The notes beneath the pieces were generated by a model. That model saw only the letters and a list, made by a program, of their open reading frames with translations, was not told where the DNA came from and ran no database searches. 64,000 nucleotides of DNA, from positions 39,766,401 to 39,830,400 of the forward strand of contig CM049317.1 in NCBI GenBank assembly GCA_026874595.1, written 5' to 3'. Positions 45,791 to 57,245 of this stretch are shown here, one piece after another. Source of the DNA: Sipunculus nudus. Its lineage: Eukaryota > Annelida > Sipuncula > Golfingiida > Sipunculidae. The position numbers and the translations under genes were made by a program. The first letter of the stretch is position 1. Each line of letters begins with the position of its first letter.

Positions 45791-46751
45791 CCAATTTTGA
45801 TAAACTTTTGAAATATTGTTAAGCTGGTTCTATAATACAGAAAGTCCCCATAAAACAATTTCTTCCAATTTGTTGGGGGATGAGCTATATTTTCCCTATT
45901 TTGACCCGTTTAACTTGTATCTGTCGGACTTGTCAACATTAGTTGGTAACTGGTTGGCACCTGATGGAAACAAAATTATACAATGTTCCCTTTTGCACTT
46001 TGACCTGATTGACTTCCAGTATAATACATGGACAGACATTAAAAAATAATAATTACAATTACATATTACTTTTAACTAAAATTATGTAACCAGTTTACAC
46101 TTTGTGACACAATTGCCAAAGTAAAACTTTAGACGATGAAAGCAGCAGTCTGTGCACAACATCTACGTCACAGACGTTGCTATCATCGTATGGTTTGCCT
46201 CTAAATGAATAACAATGAGGCAAAGTAAAGAATATAAGATTTTAAGGTCCAAGTATCGTCTGAAAATTACAATATGATCATCCAGATTTTTCAAGTAGGT
46301 CATTGTTATGATATCCATATAATTTAGTTCATCTTTAAGGAAAGACATCTTCATTGACTTGTAAAACCTACTTTTGTTGTATATAAGACCGCGTATGTCC
46401 TGAGATAAAACATTTTCAATGGCTCATTGGTTAATTACATGGGGGTGAGAGATGAATGACATCTGGGAAGGTTCAGTGATTATAACACTTATTAATGGCA
46501 GCAAGGATAGCCTGGTAAGCCGAAAGGTCCGGGGATCAAAAGCTCTGTCCCCTTGTCAGTTTGACACTTACAGACGATATATGACATTAAAAATCCCTTT
46601 TTAAACATGAAAACTGACGAGGTGAGGTTAAAAGTCAGTCAATGATATGGATCCATTTAATACAACCGAGCTTTGCGTATACACGGTTGGCCAACAAGAG
46701 CAAAATTACTTTTCTAAAACAGTTTTTCTTAATTTTCTTTAAACACGTATT
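45791..46751. other. Spacer with a possible degenerate tRNA-like SINE
   Basis: No gene is seen. At about 46468-46600, GGTTCAGTGATTATAACAC and GGTCCGGGGATCAAAAGC loosely resemble A and B boxes of a tRNA-derived SINE, ending near TTAAAAATCCCTTTTT. The match is weak and no target duplication was found. Confidence 0.3.
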
Positions 46752-46855
46752 ATAAGCTTTATTCCTGAAGTTTGTGAGAAATCTCGCTCCTATGATAGTT
46801 TAATTAAACTATCATAGGAGCGAAATTTCTCACAATCTTCAGGAATAAAGCTTTT
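46752..46855. repeat. 104-bp near-perfect palindrome
   Basis: Two arms of about 52 bp pair with only about three mismatches around the centre TTTAATTAAA (axis between 46803 and 46804). The arm contains AAGCTTTATTCCTGAAG and GCTCCTATGATAGTTTAA. There is no spacer, so it could extrude as a cruciform. No transposase remnant or target duplication is obvious. It could be a tiny foldback or MITE-like element. Confidence 0.9.
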
Positions 46856-47656
46856 ATTTTGGATTTGTGTTTGGAATTATGAAATCTATAAAGTGTTTTC
46901 TTTTTTTCGATCTTTTATCTAAAAACAGTTACAGGCTATTTTAAATAACCAATAATTATAACAAATGTTAAAATTAATGTTTAAAATTAAATGAATGTTG
47001 AAGGAACGATTAAAAATGCACAGAAAAAGCTTTGAGATATTTGTATATATTTAGAAATGATGAGCGTGTGTCCGTCTGTCGAAAATTGTGTAAATGCAAT
47101 ACAATTGATATACAGTCGTCATACTTACACCGTTGATCCGCCACATGAAGGGCTAGGTTAAGTTCAAATGCGGGTTACCTTGGCGCATTTCTCATGGTCA
47201 CAGAGGCGATTTTGCTAAACAATGTTAACGCAACAACTTGAAAAGAATTTTAGGCATTGTCACCATACACCATTAATGAACTATGTGAAGGGCTAGGTCA
47301 AATATGAAATATGGATGACCTTGAGGCTTTTCAAGGTCATACAGGCGGTCTTATAGTATCTCCTGGTGATTGTTGCTGCTCGTTACTAATACTGATATTA
47401 CAACAATCAGTCCTGTCGTGAAGTGTCCAATTTCCAAAGAGGTAATGTCTAATGACATGCGAGGAACAAGCCATATTTGGTCCACAGATAAACCTTTCTT
47501 GTCTTTGTTAAAATGAAACTATGCTTTAAATTTTAAACACCTTAAATCAACAATTAAAATTTTATTCATGTGTATTGCAGATCTGACTTCTTATATTCTT
47601 TAATTGGTCAAAAATGATTCTGTAAACATTTTTATGTTCTCATTCATCTAATTCCT
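46856..47656. other. AT-rich spacer
   Basis: No gene is seen. Two diverged copies of a GAAGGGCTAGGTCAA / ACCTTG phrase (47145-47190 and 47285-47335), about 140 bp apart, suggest a remnant of a modular repeat like those nearby. Confidence 0.4.
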
Positions 47657-48359
47657 TTTTAGCGAACTTGTGAGCTTATGCGATGGTGTGGCGTCGTCCG
47701 TCGTCCGTCGTCTGTACGTTAACCTATACTATCTTGAAAACGGCAAGAATTAGCATCATCAAATTTTATGCATAAAATTAGTCATCTAAAAAACTCTATC
47801 GGATTTTGCTTATTTTTTGGCTAACTGCATTTTCTTTGATTTTATAGGGAAAAAGCTAAAAAAGCTTAAAAAATCTTCTTATCCGAATCTGTTCAGCCAA
47901 ATTGTCCAATATTTTACAGAAATGATTTCTGGAACAATCTCTCTCAAGTTTGTTCGAATGGTTTAAGTTCGGTGATTTTTGGCCGAGTTACAGGTAGTTG
48001 AACTTAGTCATCTGTCCAAAAAAGCATACTAAAATTACAATCTCAAAAATGGCTTGACCTATCATCACCAAATTTTATGCCAATGTCGGTCACATGAGTC
48101 ATATCTGAAATTGAGGTATTGGTGGTGCCACCTGCATCGGCCTTTTTTGTACGGGGGTCATCAGTGCCTGTATCAAACTGAAGTCTACAAATAACTTCTT
48201 CTCTGAAACGATATGGCCAAATTGTTTAATGTCGCACAGAAATGATCCTAGGGTAGTGCTTTCTGAAGTTTGTTCAAATGGTCTCAGTTCAGTGACTTTT
48301 GGCTAAGTTATGGGAAGCTGAATTTAGTCATATGACATAGCAGCCCATTTTAGCTAAGT

Positions 48360-48830
48360 GGCTACAAAAATCTTCTTTTCAAAAACCACTGGGCCAAATT
48401 CTTAAATCTCACACATTAATTATCCTAAGATGTTGATAATTCAAGTTTGTTCAAATGGTCTCAGTTTAGTGACTTTTGGCTAAGTTATGGGAAGCTGAAT
48501 TTAGTCATATGCCGTAACAGCCCATTTTAGCTAAGTGGCTACAAAAATCTTCTACTCTTAAACCACTGGGCCAAATTCTTAAATCTCACACATTAATTAT
48601 CCTTAGAGGTTGATAATTCAAGTTTGTTCAAATGGTCTCAGTTTAGTGACTTTTGGCTAAGTTATGGGAAGCTGAATTTAGTCATATGCCGTAACAGCCC
48701 ATTTTAGCTAAGTGGCTACAAAAATCTTCTTCTCAAAAACCAATGGGCCAAATTCTTAAATCTCACACATTAATTATCCTTAGATGTTGATAATTCAAGT
48801 TTGTTCAAATGGTTTTGGTTTAATGATTTC
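48360..48830. repeat. 180-bp module triplicated within F1 copy C
   Basis: Three consecutive near-identical modules carry CACTGGGCCAAATTCTTAAA, CACACATTAATTATCCT and TTATGGGAAGCTGAATTTAG. Their near identity, against greater divergence in the rest of F1, suggests a recent local amplification. Confidence 0.8.
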
Positions 48831-49616
48831 TGGCTGAATTATGGGAAGCTGAACTTTGCCATTTTGCTGTATTTTCCCATATGAGTTATAAACCTGCAAA
48901 ACGGTTTTTGACTGATGATACTGAGGCCGGTTTGTTTAATATTTTGCAAGAATAATTCCCTGGATAATTCTTAAAATAATTGTCTTCTATGGTTCCAAAG
49001 AATGAATTTTGGCTGATTTATAAAGATTGAATTGAGTCGTTTTACCATACATGTTAGCTGTGTGAAGCAGATACATCTAGCCTAGCACCAGTTTATCAGC
49101 ATCCATTACATCATGCCTCTAGACATTTATATTTCAGGTTATCTATGGAAAATATTGACAAGAATGTTTTTTAAAAGCTTTTTAAAATGTAGATTTATGA
49201 TATTAGATATCATCTGCACACTAACTCATAATTTCTCAGGAATAGCAGGAGCTACCATCCCCAAATTTTATGCAATTATCTGTCACAAAATAAATGTTTA
49301 TGGATTCAGCTTATGTTTGCTATCTGTATTTACTTAGATTTTACAGGGAAAAAGCTGAAAAAACTTTAAAAGTCTTATTCTTCTCAACGGTCAGAAATTT
49401 ACAGAAATGATCCCAGAGGCGAGCCCTCTCAAGTTTGTTCAAATGGTTTGTGTTTGATAAATTTTAGCAGAGTTCCATAACAGGCCAAGATTGTGTATGT
49501 TTCTTGGATAGGTTGAGAAACTGCCAACTGTTTCAGATTTGGCAACAGATCAAGAGTTCATTCAGTGCAGCCAAATATAGGTCAACAGTTCAATCAGTGC
49601 AGCCAAGCACAAGGCA

Positions 49617-49735
49617 TGTGATCACCTCATGGGTGTCATGTGAGCACCTCATGGGCAGCATGTGATCATCTCATGGGTAGCTTGTGATCACATCATGAGT
49701 ATCATGTGATCACCACATGGGTGTCATGCCCCTCA
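49617..49735. repeat. GATCAC minisatellite inside F1
   Basis: About five units of roughly 24 bp built on ATGTGATCACCTCATGGGTG. Related units occur in the other F1 copies at about 18705-18780 and 28295-28370. Confidence 0.8.
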
Positions 49736-50441
49736 GGGCTGCATATGGAGCCAATCTGTGAGCTTATGCAATTGTGTGGCTACTATTTCAGATTTGGCAA
49801 CAGGCAAAAGGTCAGTCTGGATTTATTTATAGCTTTTGCAGATTGCCAACTGTGTCAGATTATGCAACAGGTCAAGAATTCACTCAGTGCAGCCAGGTAC
49901 AGGTCAGAAGTTCACTCAGTCTACCCAGGTGCAGGTCTAGAGTTCACTCAGTGCAGTAGCCTGAGCCAGTAATTTGTCACAGTACACTCGGGGCAACAGC
50001 CTTTCTCACCTAAGCCTGGTCAGCCCCAAGCATCAGACTCAAGGTAAGTTTGATGTATTGGCCTGTTATTCTGACCTGTCTATGTGTCTATAATGGCTTT
50101 CTCGTTCACAAGACAGATGTCGCCATCTGCAATGACTTTTGCAAAGTGTATGTGCCTGCTTAATTCTACGGAGGAATTTGATATATCAGCCTGAAATTGG
50201 GCATATTTATACATGTCAAATAGCTTTGTTGTATACAAGACTGGTGGTGCCACCTACAATAATTTTTGTGTTGTGTGCACCCATGCGAGAATTTCAGCAG
50301 TGATGTTTGTGTATTGTTTCTTGTTCAGATGTTTAGTACTTGTATTGTTCATATATATGAAAAGTAGTGGTTCAGCATTGAAGTGTTATACCTGGTGTAT
50401 ATCCATATGCACAGGTTCGCATTAGGCCTGTAGGCCTTGTT

Positions 50442-51430
50442 ATTTATAGCATCGGCATTTACTGTTTTTAGTATGAGTACCAGAAGCGGAAAAAATATAA
50501 TTACGACATTTTGCTGATTCTTCTTATATCTGTGTATCTACATATAATTATAATACAATATTATTGTACATTATCTACAAAAATGTCTATTTGAATAAAG
50601 ATAACAAAATATGATACAAAATATATGAATAAAATAACACACAGAGGCTCTCTTGTTTATAGAATGGTGTGAACCAGGGAAGATTAATAGCGATGCCGTT
50701 TTTTCGATTAATTATTTCTGGAATAATATAGGAACATCTAAATCATTGGTCACTTGAGACAGTCAGAAAAAAAATCAACATTGGTGAGCAAATGAAAACG
50801 TCAATTAGCACAAGCAATATTTGTACCAGGACTTTCAGGTGTTTCGCTCATATTTATAGGGTGTAGGACTACGATGTGAGAGTTTTAATAATTTTTATCC
50901 TGTTATCATGCAATCTGAATCACCATCAGCATTAACGCAAAATTTGAATACGGATGCAGCATAATTCTCATTATTTCGCTAAATATTAAGCTAAGTGAAA
51001 ACATTTGGATGTGTTTGTATTACAGACAGTTCAAATTCTGTTATTTTTTGCGCATCCCTATTCGCTAATCATCCATGAGGCTGGAAGCTGAACTGTAAAG
51101 GCTCTACTTCTAATTCATGGTGGATTAGACACCCACTGAGCAAGTAAGGCTCTTCAAAGTGATGAGGAAACCGTACAGGAATTAGCTATGTATATCGAGA
51201 GTCGTGATGAGGTCAGATAAAAGGGAAAATTGAGATTAGCTGCATGAAATAGGAACGAGAAAATAGGAAATAGGAAGCCGGCAGGAAAAGCAAAACTGAC
51301 ACAACCTGAGTCTTGTGGGCGAAGGGAAGAATAAAATAGATATACACAGACACGTGAAGGCAGAGCGAAATAGGGAAAGACAAAGTTGTAAATGCAGAGC
51401 GAAGAATGAAACAGGGCTAGACCTAGTTGT
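50442..51430. other. AT-rich spacer, nothing recognised
   Basis: No gene, dispersed repeat or notable structure was seen in this kilobase. Confidence 0.4.
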
Positions 51431-52378
51431 GAAGGTTAACCATACCCAGGCTGTGATCCTGCCAAGAGTGACACCCCAGGAACCTAAACCATACCCAGGC
51501 TGTGATCCTGCCAAGTGTGACACCCAAGAAACTAAACCATACCCAGGCTGTGATCATGCCAAGAGTGACACCCCAGGAACCTAAACCATACCTAGGCTGT
51601 GATCCTGCCAAGAGTGAAACCCCAGGAACTTAAACCATACACAGGCTGTGATCCTGCCAAGTGTGACACCCAAGAACCTAAACTATACCCAGGCTGTGAT
51701 CCTGCCGAGAGGGACACCCCAGGAACCTAAACCATACCTAGGCTGTGATCCTGCCAAGAGTGACACCAAAGAACCTAAACCATACATAGGCTGTGATCCT
51801 GCCAAGAGTGAAACCCCCGGCAACCTAAACCATACCTAGGCTGTGATCCTGCCAAGTGTGACACCCATGAACCCAAACCATACCCAGACTGTGATCCTGC
51901 CAAGAGTGACACCCTGGGAACCTAAACCTGGCCAGGCTTGTGCACCTGCCAAGAGTGAAACCCCCGGCAACCTAAACCATACCCAGGCTGTGATCCTGCC
52001 AAGAGTGACACCCCAGGAACTTAAACCATACCCAAGCTGTGATCCTGCCCAGTGTGACACCCAAGAACCTAAACCATACACAGGCTGTGATCCTGCCAAG
52101 AGTGAAACCCCCGGCAACCTAAACCATACACAGGCTGTGATCCTGCCAAGAGTGACAGCCCAGGAACCTAAACCATACCTAGGCTGTGATCCTGCCAAGG
52201 GTGACACCCCAGGAACCTAAACGTAACCTAAGCTGTGATCCTGCCAAGAGTGACACCCTGGGAACCTAAACCATACCCAGGCTGTGATCCTGCCAAGACT
52301 GACACCCTGGGAACCTAAACCATACCCAGGCTGTGATCCTGCCAAGAGTGACACCCTGGGAACCTTAGCCATGCCCAC
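51431..52378. repeat. 49-bp minisatellite, about 19 copies
   Basis: The unit is AAACCATACCCAGGCTGTGA then TCCTGCCAAGAGTGACACCC and CAGGAACCT, with alternating variants (CACCCAAGAA, CCCCCGGCAA, CCCTGGGAAC). Open frames on both strands (up to 125 codons, 51843-52220) arise from the stop-poor repeat and lack any domain. I treat it as non-coding. Confidence 0.92.
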
Positions 52379-52845
52379 TTTTTTAAAAGGGTAAATAACA
52401 GGAACTTAGTGTATTATAATGGTACTTGGCCCCTGATATTTTTATCGATTTTATAATCGTTCACATGAAGACCATGGACAATATTTGCAATATGCAACTT
52501 AGCGCCACCATAAAAATTATTCTGTTTCAAATATCTCAAGAGCTAATCATGATATAGGGCAAAACACTATATAATGATCAAGGTTTTTTTATTGTGACAG
52601 ATTAATATAACAGCATAAAAAACGGTTTGGATTACATATGAATATTAAATTTTCGTTTATGTAAATTAGAGAAGCCATTTCTGGTTCTCAGAAATTTACA
52701 TTGATCATTGGTCACACATTATATCTAGACCTAGGTTTTTCATGGTCGAAGATTAATACTAAAGCAAATCAACAACGGGTTGGAGTACATTTAAATTTTG
52801 AATGTTTGTAATATGCAAGTTAAGGCAAGAAGATAGAGCGGGAGA
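52379..52845. other. AT-rich spacer between minisatellites
   Basis: Two diverged phrases (AACAGCATAAAAAACGGTTTG near 52609 and ACTAAAGCAAATCAACAACG near 52757, each followed by a related GGATTACAT/GGAGTACAT and AATTT) hint at modules about 150 bp apart. No gene. Confidence 0.4.
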
Positions 52846-53310
52846 GGATATGTATATACCGATTTTGCGTGGGAAAGTGGATATGCCAGTTTGACGCAGG
52901 GGAGGATATGTATATACTGGTTTGGCATGGGAGAGTGGATGTGCCAGTTTGGCATGGGAAAGGATATGTATATACTAATTTAGCGTGTGAGAGTGGATGT
53001 GTCAGTTTGGTGCGGGAGAGGATATGTATATACCGGTTTGGCACGGGAGATTGGATGTGTCAGTTTGGCGCGGGAGAGGGTCTGTACTGGTTTGGCATGG
53101 GAAAGGGTATGTGTCGGTTTGGCGCGGGAGTGGGTATGTACCAACTTTGCGCGGGAGAGGGTATGTACGGGTTTGGTGCGGGAGAGGGTATGTACCGGCT
53201 TAGCGGGGGAGAGGGTATACATGTACCGTCTTGGCGCGGAAGAGGGTATACATGTACCGGCCTTGCGCGGGAGAGGGTAAATACTGGCTTAGCGCGGGAG
53301 TAGTGTCACA
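52846..53310. repeat. GC-rich minisatellite (GGGAGAGGGTATGTACCGG type)
   Basis: About 15 units of roughly 30 bp built on GCGCGGGAGAGGGTATGTA and CCGGTTTGG. Units alternate between GGATATGTATATAC and TGGATGTG variants at the left and become uniform to the right. Frames of up to 144 codons rich in Gly, Val and Trp on the plus strand are repeat artefacts. Confidence 0.9.
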
Positions 53311-54059
53311 CACGTGCGGTATGGTATATTAAAAAAATCATAAAAAATAAGCATTATTTACTTGATTTTAGTTTAAAATCACAGGGAATAATATTGATTC
53401 AGAAACCAACAAGAAGTAATGCCCATTGAACTATACATTCTAATCTATAGTAGCCTAACTGCATGATCTTTTTTTTCAAGTTGAGCATTTAATGGTAGAA
53501 ACCACAATGTAGTGGGACGGAATAAAATGAATCTGGGAGTCTGCAATCCATTGATATTTTAGGAACATTGCAACATTGTGACACATTCTGGTAAACTATT
53601 ATTTTATTACGGATTGCAAATAGAGAATATGTTATATGACAAAATGACATTCATTTAATATCTAAAATGCGGTGGGATATAACGTTATGTCCCCCCACCA
53701 AACTGCGCCCATGTGCAATCAGCGATTGACTTAAACATTTTATAAACGGTTATAGGGACCGGAGACTTCTCGTTGGGGTTCTCCTAGGAGTTCCAGTGGA
53801 ACATAAAGTATATATTTACCTTTTGTAGATAACCTGCTCACTATTGTCAGTATTTTGTACCGTTGAATTAGTTGCCAGTCGGAGATTAGTGCGACTTACA
53901 TGGTTTATGGTGGATTTGTGATTGATATACAAATAGAGACCGCCATTAACAAAAAACCCTTGCAATAGGTTAATAAATAACCATGATAATCTTCACATCT
54001 TATGTCTAAGCATGTCTAAACATAACGCCATGTTATAATTAACAATGATAAATATTAAT
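53311..54059. other. AT-rich spacer, nothing recognised
   Basis: No gene or repeat identified. Confidence 0.4.
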
Positions 54060-54690
54060 AATTTGTTTTATCATTTTAATCTATCATGAGGATCCTCCTG
54101 GCCATATGACAGGTAAATATCAAGCAATTTTATTGTATCACAAGGCCAATTTATACCAAATAGTTTGGCAGTATCGCATTTTTCTTGTCGTAACCAAAGA
54201 CCGTCAGTTTTATTCTTGTTTATATGAAGACCCCGTTTATTTTAGAACTCAACCTTAAACTTAAATAAACATTTGCCATCATCAGCATAACTTAGTGTTT
54301 TAATGTCTTTAGCATGAATCCGTACACATTTTATTTTATATTTCCTGTTTAATTTTACAGGCTGAAGCTTCCAGTGACAATGTGAATAAATAACAATGGT
54401 CACCTTGTCCAACTCTTCTTCCAATATTTATACGTGCAGACAAGTGTCCATTTTTCAATACATTACTGTATATATTTGAGTATAGATTGTATTTATCTAC
54501 ATACAGATGCTCTCAAAAGTTATTTTTTCTTAAAGAACTTTAAACGTATGACCATAATGAGTAATCAAAAGCTTTTCTAAAATCTACAGCAGCAGCATAC
54601 CTGGTAAATTCATTTTTTTCATATATGGCAGTAAATCTGTTAGAAATCTTGTTACATCCGAAATATGTGATCCCTCGTCATTGGCAGAAA
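54060..54690 (-). pseudogene. L1/Tx1-like LINE reverse transcriptase remnant
   Basis: Minus-strand pieces in order are: ISDVTRFLTDLLPYM (about 54690-54620), DFRKAFDYSLW (about 54590-54555), RVGQGD (about 54415), KTLSYADDGKCLF with the catalytic YADD (codons about 54290-54279), then LWLRQEKCD and IYLSYGQED (54210-54090). These match the order of an L1/Tx1-type reverse transcriptase. Frameshifts and stops break it throughout. Upstream ORF2 sequence of the same type and strand lies at 57235-56790, on the far side of the CR1 element, so the two are probably parts of one LINE. Confidence 0.7.
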
Positions 54691-56765
54691 ATATATATGT
54701 TGACACATTTATTTCAGACCATGCAGTTGTAATTGGGTAGTATCAACAGCTAAATCTAAACACATCACCAGACAAGTAAAATCACGTAGATGGAGTGACC
54801 TTGATATGGAGTCATTTGCAATATCTGTCAGTGTATCCTTTGCATAGAGTAGCCTAGATCATGCAGGTAGTACTTTAGAACATATGATTAAATTTAACAA
54901 CAAAGTTCTTACTGATTTGCTACATATTCATGATCCTCAGAAAATTGGATCAGTTGTGAATAGACCACATGCACCGTGGTATGATGAAAAATTAAGGCAG
55001 AGAAAGCAAGATCTTAGGAAGACATAAAGTAAGTGGAGACGGACAAAACTGATAGTACACAGGGTGTGTTTGTGAAGAATGAACTTAGGGGATTAATTCA
55101 GGAAAGAAAAAGGACATTCATTGCATCTAAATTAGAAACTGTTGCCTCGGATGCTAAACTTTTATACAAGACTATAAATTCTCTGGTTCTGTGTAAGACA
55201 AGTTTTTACCAAGTTCCGGGAATGACTTGAATTTGGCAAACAAGTTTGATTTTTTTATATTAGAGAAGAACTAGATAAAGTTGCTGATTTTCCATGTTGT
55301 CCAGTTCCAGCTGTCCAACATAATATGTATACAGAACGCAAGTCCCCAGACTTAGATATAAATAAGCCATCTCTGCTGTTTTTTCGTCCACCTACTGAGG
55401 AAGAAGTTAGAATGATTATTTGTAAGGCGGCAAATAAATCATGTCAACTTGACCCGATTCCAACTTGGTTGGTAAAGAAATTACATGCTTTACTGTCACC
55501 AGTCATCACAAAAATTGTTCATAAATCAATGGTGACTGGTAGTGTTTCACTGAATATAAAGGAGGCTTTGGTTACTCCACTGTTAAAAAAAAACAACTTT
55601 TTTAGATGCTGAATGTCTCAAGAACTATAGACCAGTCAGCAATTTATCATTTATATCTTGAGTTGAAGAGCTGAAGCACAACAACTCGTTTCTAACTTTA
55701 AAATGAATAATCTGGAGAAGCCAATGTAGTCGGCTTATTGTATAGGTTCTTCTACTGAAACAGCTCTATTGCGTGTTCAAAACGATATTCTGAGAAGTAT
55801 TGACAGACAACAAGTCACAGTCTTGATCCTCCTTGATTTGTCAGCTGCTTTTGATACAACTGATCGCCAGCTTCTTGTATCAAGGTTGTCAGATATGTAT
55901 GGTATCAAGGATTTAGCTCTAGCCTGGATTAAGGCGTACCTCAGTGACAGGACACAGTCAGTCGTCATTGGCGAAAGTGTTTCGGATGGATCAGTTTTAA
56001 AATATGGCGAACCTCAAGGTTCTGTTCCAGGCTCTATTCTTACTATGCATACTTAACCCCTTGGTAACCTCATACGAGGACATGGCTTAGATTATGTTCT
56101 GTATGCAGATGATACACAGTTGTACACATCATGCTCACCTGATGTTTGGACTATAACTTGAGAAAAATTGAGAAATGTGTGAACCATATTCAACACTGGA
56201 TGATACAAACAAGTTTAAACTCAACGGTGACAAAACTGAGATGATTATTATGGGTTCAGCTAAGCAATTACAGAAAGTTGTAAATCCCTGCATTACTATT
56301 GGTACCTGTGCCATAAAACCAACTCAGAAAGTGCAAAATGATCTTGAAATTATTTATGAGCACAAATCAGTTCAATTTGTAAGAGTGCTTATCTCAATCT
56401 GTACAAACTTGGGCGGATCCGCAAATATCTTTCTAATTCAACTGCTGCAAAATTATCACAGAGTTTGATTTTGTCTTGGTTAGATATTTGTAATTCTCTA
56501 ATATATTGAGTACCCAAATCTCAGATGTTGAGACTGCAAAGAATTCAAAATCAGACGGTTCGCCTTGTATCCAGATGTCCAAAACGTGATCATATATCAC
56601 CCGTCCTGTTCGAGTTGCACTTGCTACCTGCTGAATTTCGTATTAGATTTAAAATATTGCTGCTTACATGATCAGTTCGCTTTGAACTCGAGTAAAAATG
56701 TTCATGAAATTGCCTCTGCAATACTAAAATATTCTTTTAATCAGTTGTAAATAGACCGCAGGCAT
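54691..56765 (+). pseudogene. CR1-like LINE ORF2 (broken)
   Basis: Plus-strand coding remnants over about 2 kb. They include the end of the endonuclease (VDTFISDHAVV, 54699-54735), RPHAPWYDEKLRQRK (about 54963-55008), KSCQLDPIPTWLVKK (about 55435-55480), NYRPVSNLSF (55620-55655), TETALLRVQNDIL, LLDLSAAFDTTDRQLL (about 55830-55877), YGEPQGSVPGSIL (56000-56040), the catalytic YADDTQLY (56102-56125), and a C-terminal RLQRIQNQTVRLV..ELHLLPAEFRIRF region (56530-56655). This set is characteristic of the CR1/Jockey group. At least six frame breaks or stops are visible, so it is non-functional. It lies between two minus-strand L1-like pieces. Confidence 0.9.
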
Positions 56766-56789
56766 TTACCAGCTTACAGACGTTTTTCT

Positions 56790-57240
56790 TAACTGCTTTT
56801 CATTCTTCCAGATTAAATAAATAGTTATTACTTCTTTCTCCTTGTTCGTGCCACCTGGACTTTGGCCTGATTATTACACCCTCAATTTTTTCTTGATCTT
56901 GATCTATTTTTTCCAAATTAATTTTTAGCGGAGAATATGATTGATTTAAAAGATTTCTGTTTTCTGTATTCATTTCTGTAGCGAAGAATTCTTTTATTCT
57001 CAACTGTTCCTTCAGTTCTTTCTCTTTATCTTTTCTATCTTTTACTATCTTTTACTATAAAATATGGAGAATTCTTTTAGTTTTAATTAAATATATCCCT
57101 ATTTTACATTCATCTTGACATCATTTTTTTTCGCAAAATCTTCCAAAAAGTCAGCATTTTTCAAGTATGATATAACCATTTTCCAATAACCTTCACCTCT
57201 TTCCTCAGGCTGAATACCTCTAAATAAACTATAACATGAA
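56790..57240 (-). pseudogene. L1/Tx1-like LINE ORF2 linker remnant
   Basis: The minus strand carries VIGKWLYH-like and ILRKKMM sequence near 57190-57120, then an open stretch (57003-56800) with EKIEGVIIRPKSRWHEQGER and NNYLFNLEE. This is the linker between endonuclease and reverse transcriptase in L1/Tx1 ORF2 proteins. It is interrupted by stops and followed downstream by the CR1 element. The segment that should link it to the reverse transcriptase at 54690 is missing. Confidence 0.7.
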
Positions 57241-57245
57241 TATGG

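Larger units (their letters stand above)
47657..50441 (+). mobile_element. F1 repeat, copy C (inverted relative to A and B)
   Basis: Read on the plus strand, it starts TTTTAGCGAACTTGTGAGC (47657 onward) and ends CACAGGTTCGC (about 50411-50421), then the palindrome AGGCCTGTAGGCCT and CTTGTT. The subterminal pair GCGAACTTGTG / CACAGGTTCGC, one mismatch apart, defines the inverted ends. It is longer than copies A and B because an internal module of about 180 bp (GTGGCTACAAAAATCTTCT start, near 48360, 48540 and 48720) is present three times. A GATCAC-rich minisatellite lies at 49617-49735. Confidence 0.65.

Noticed and set aside
51843-52220. Open frames of 123-125 codons on both strands
   Set aside because: They are produced by the 49-bp minisatellite, whose units lack stops in some frames.
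52869-53303. Gly/Val/Trp-rich frame of 144 codons
   Set aside because: It is a translation of the G-rich minisatellite, with no signal peptide or domain.
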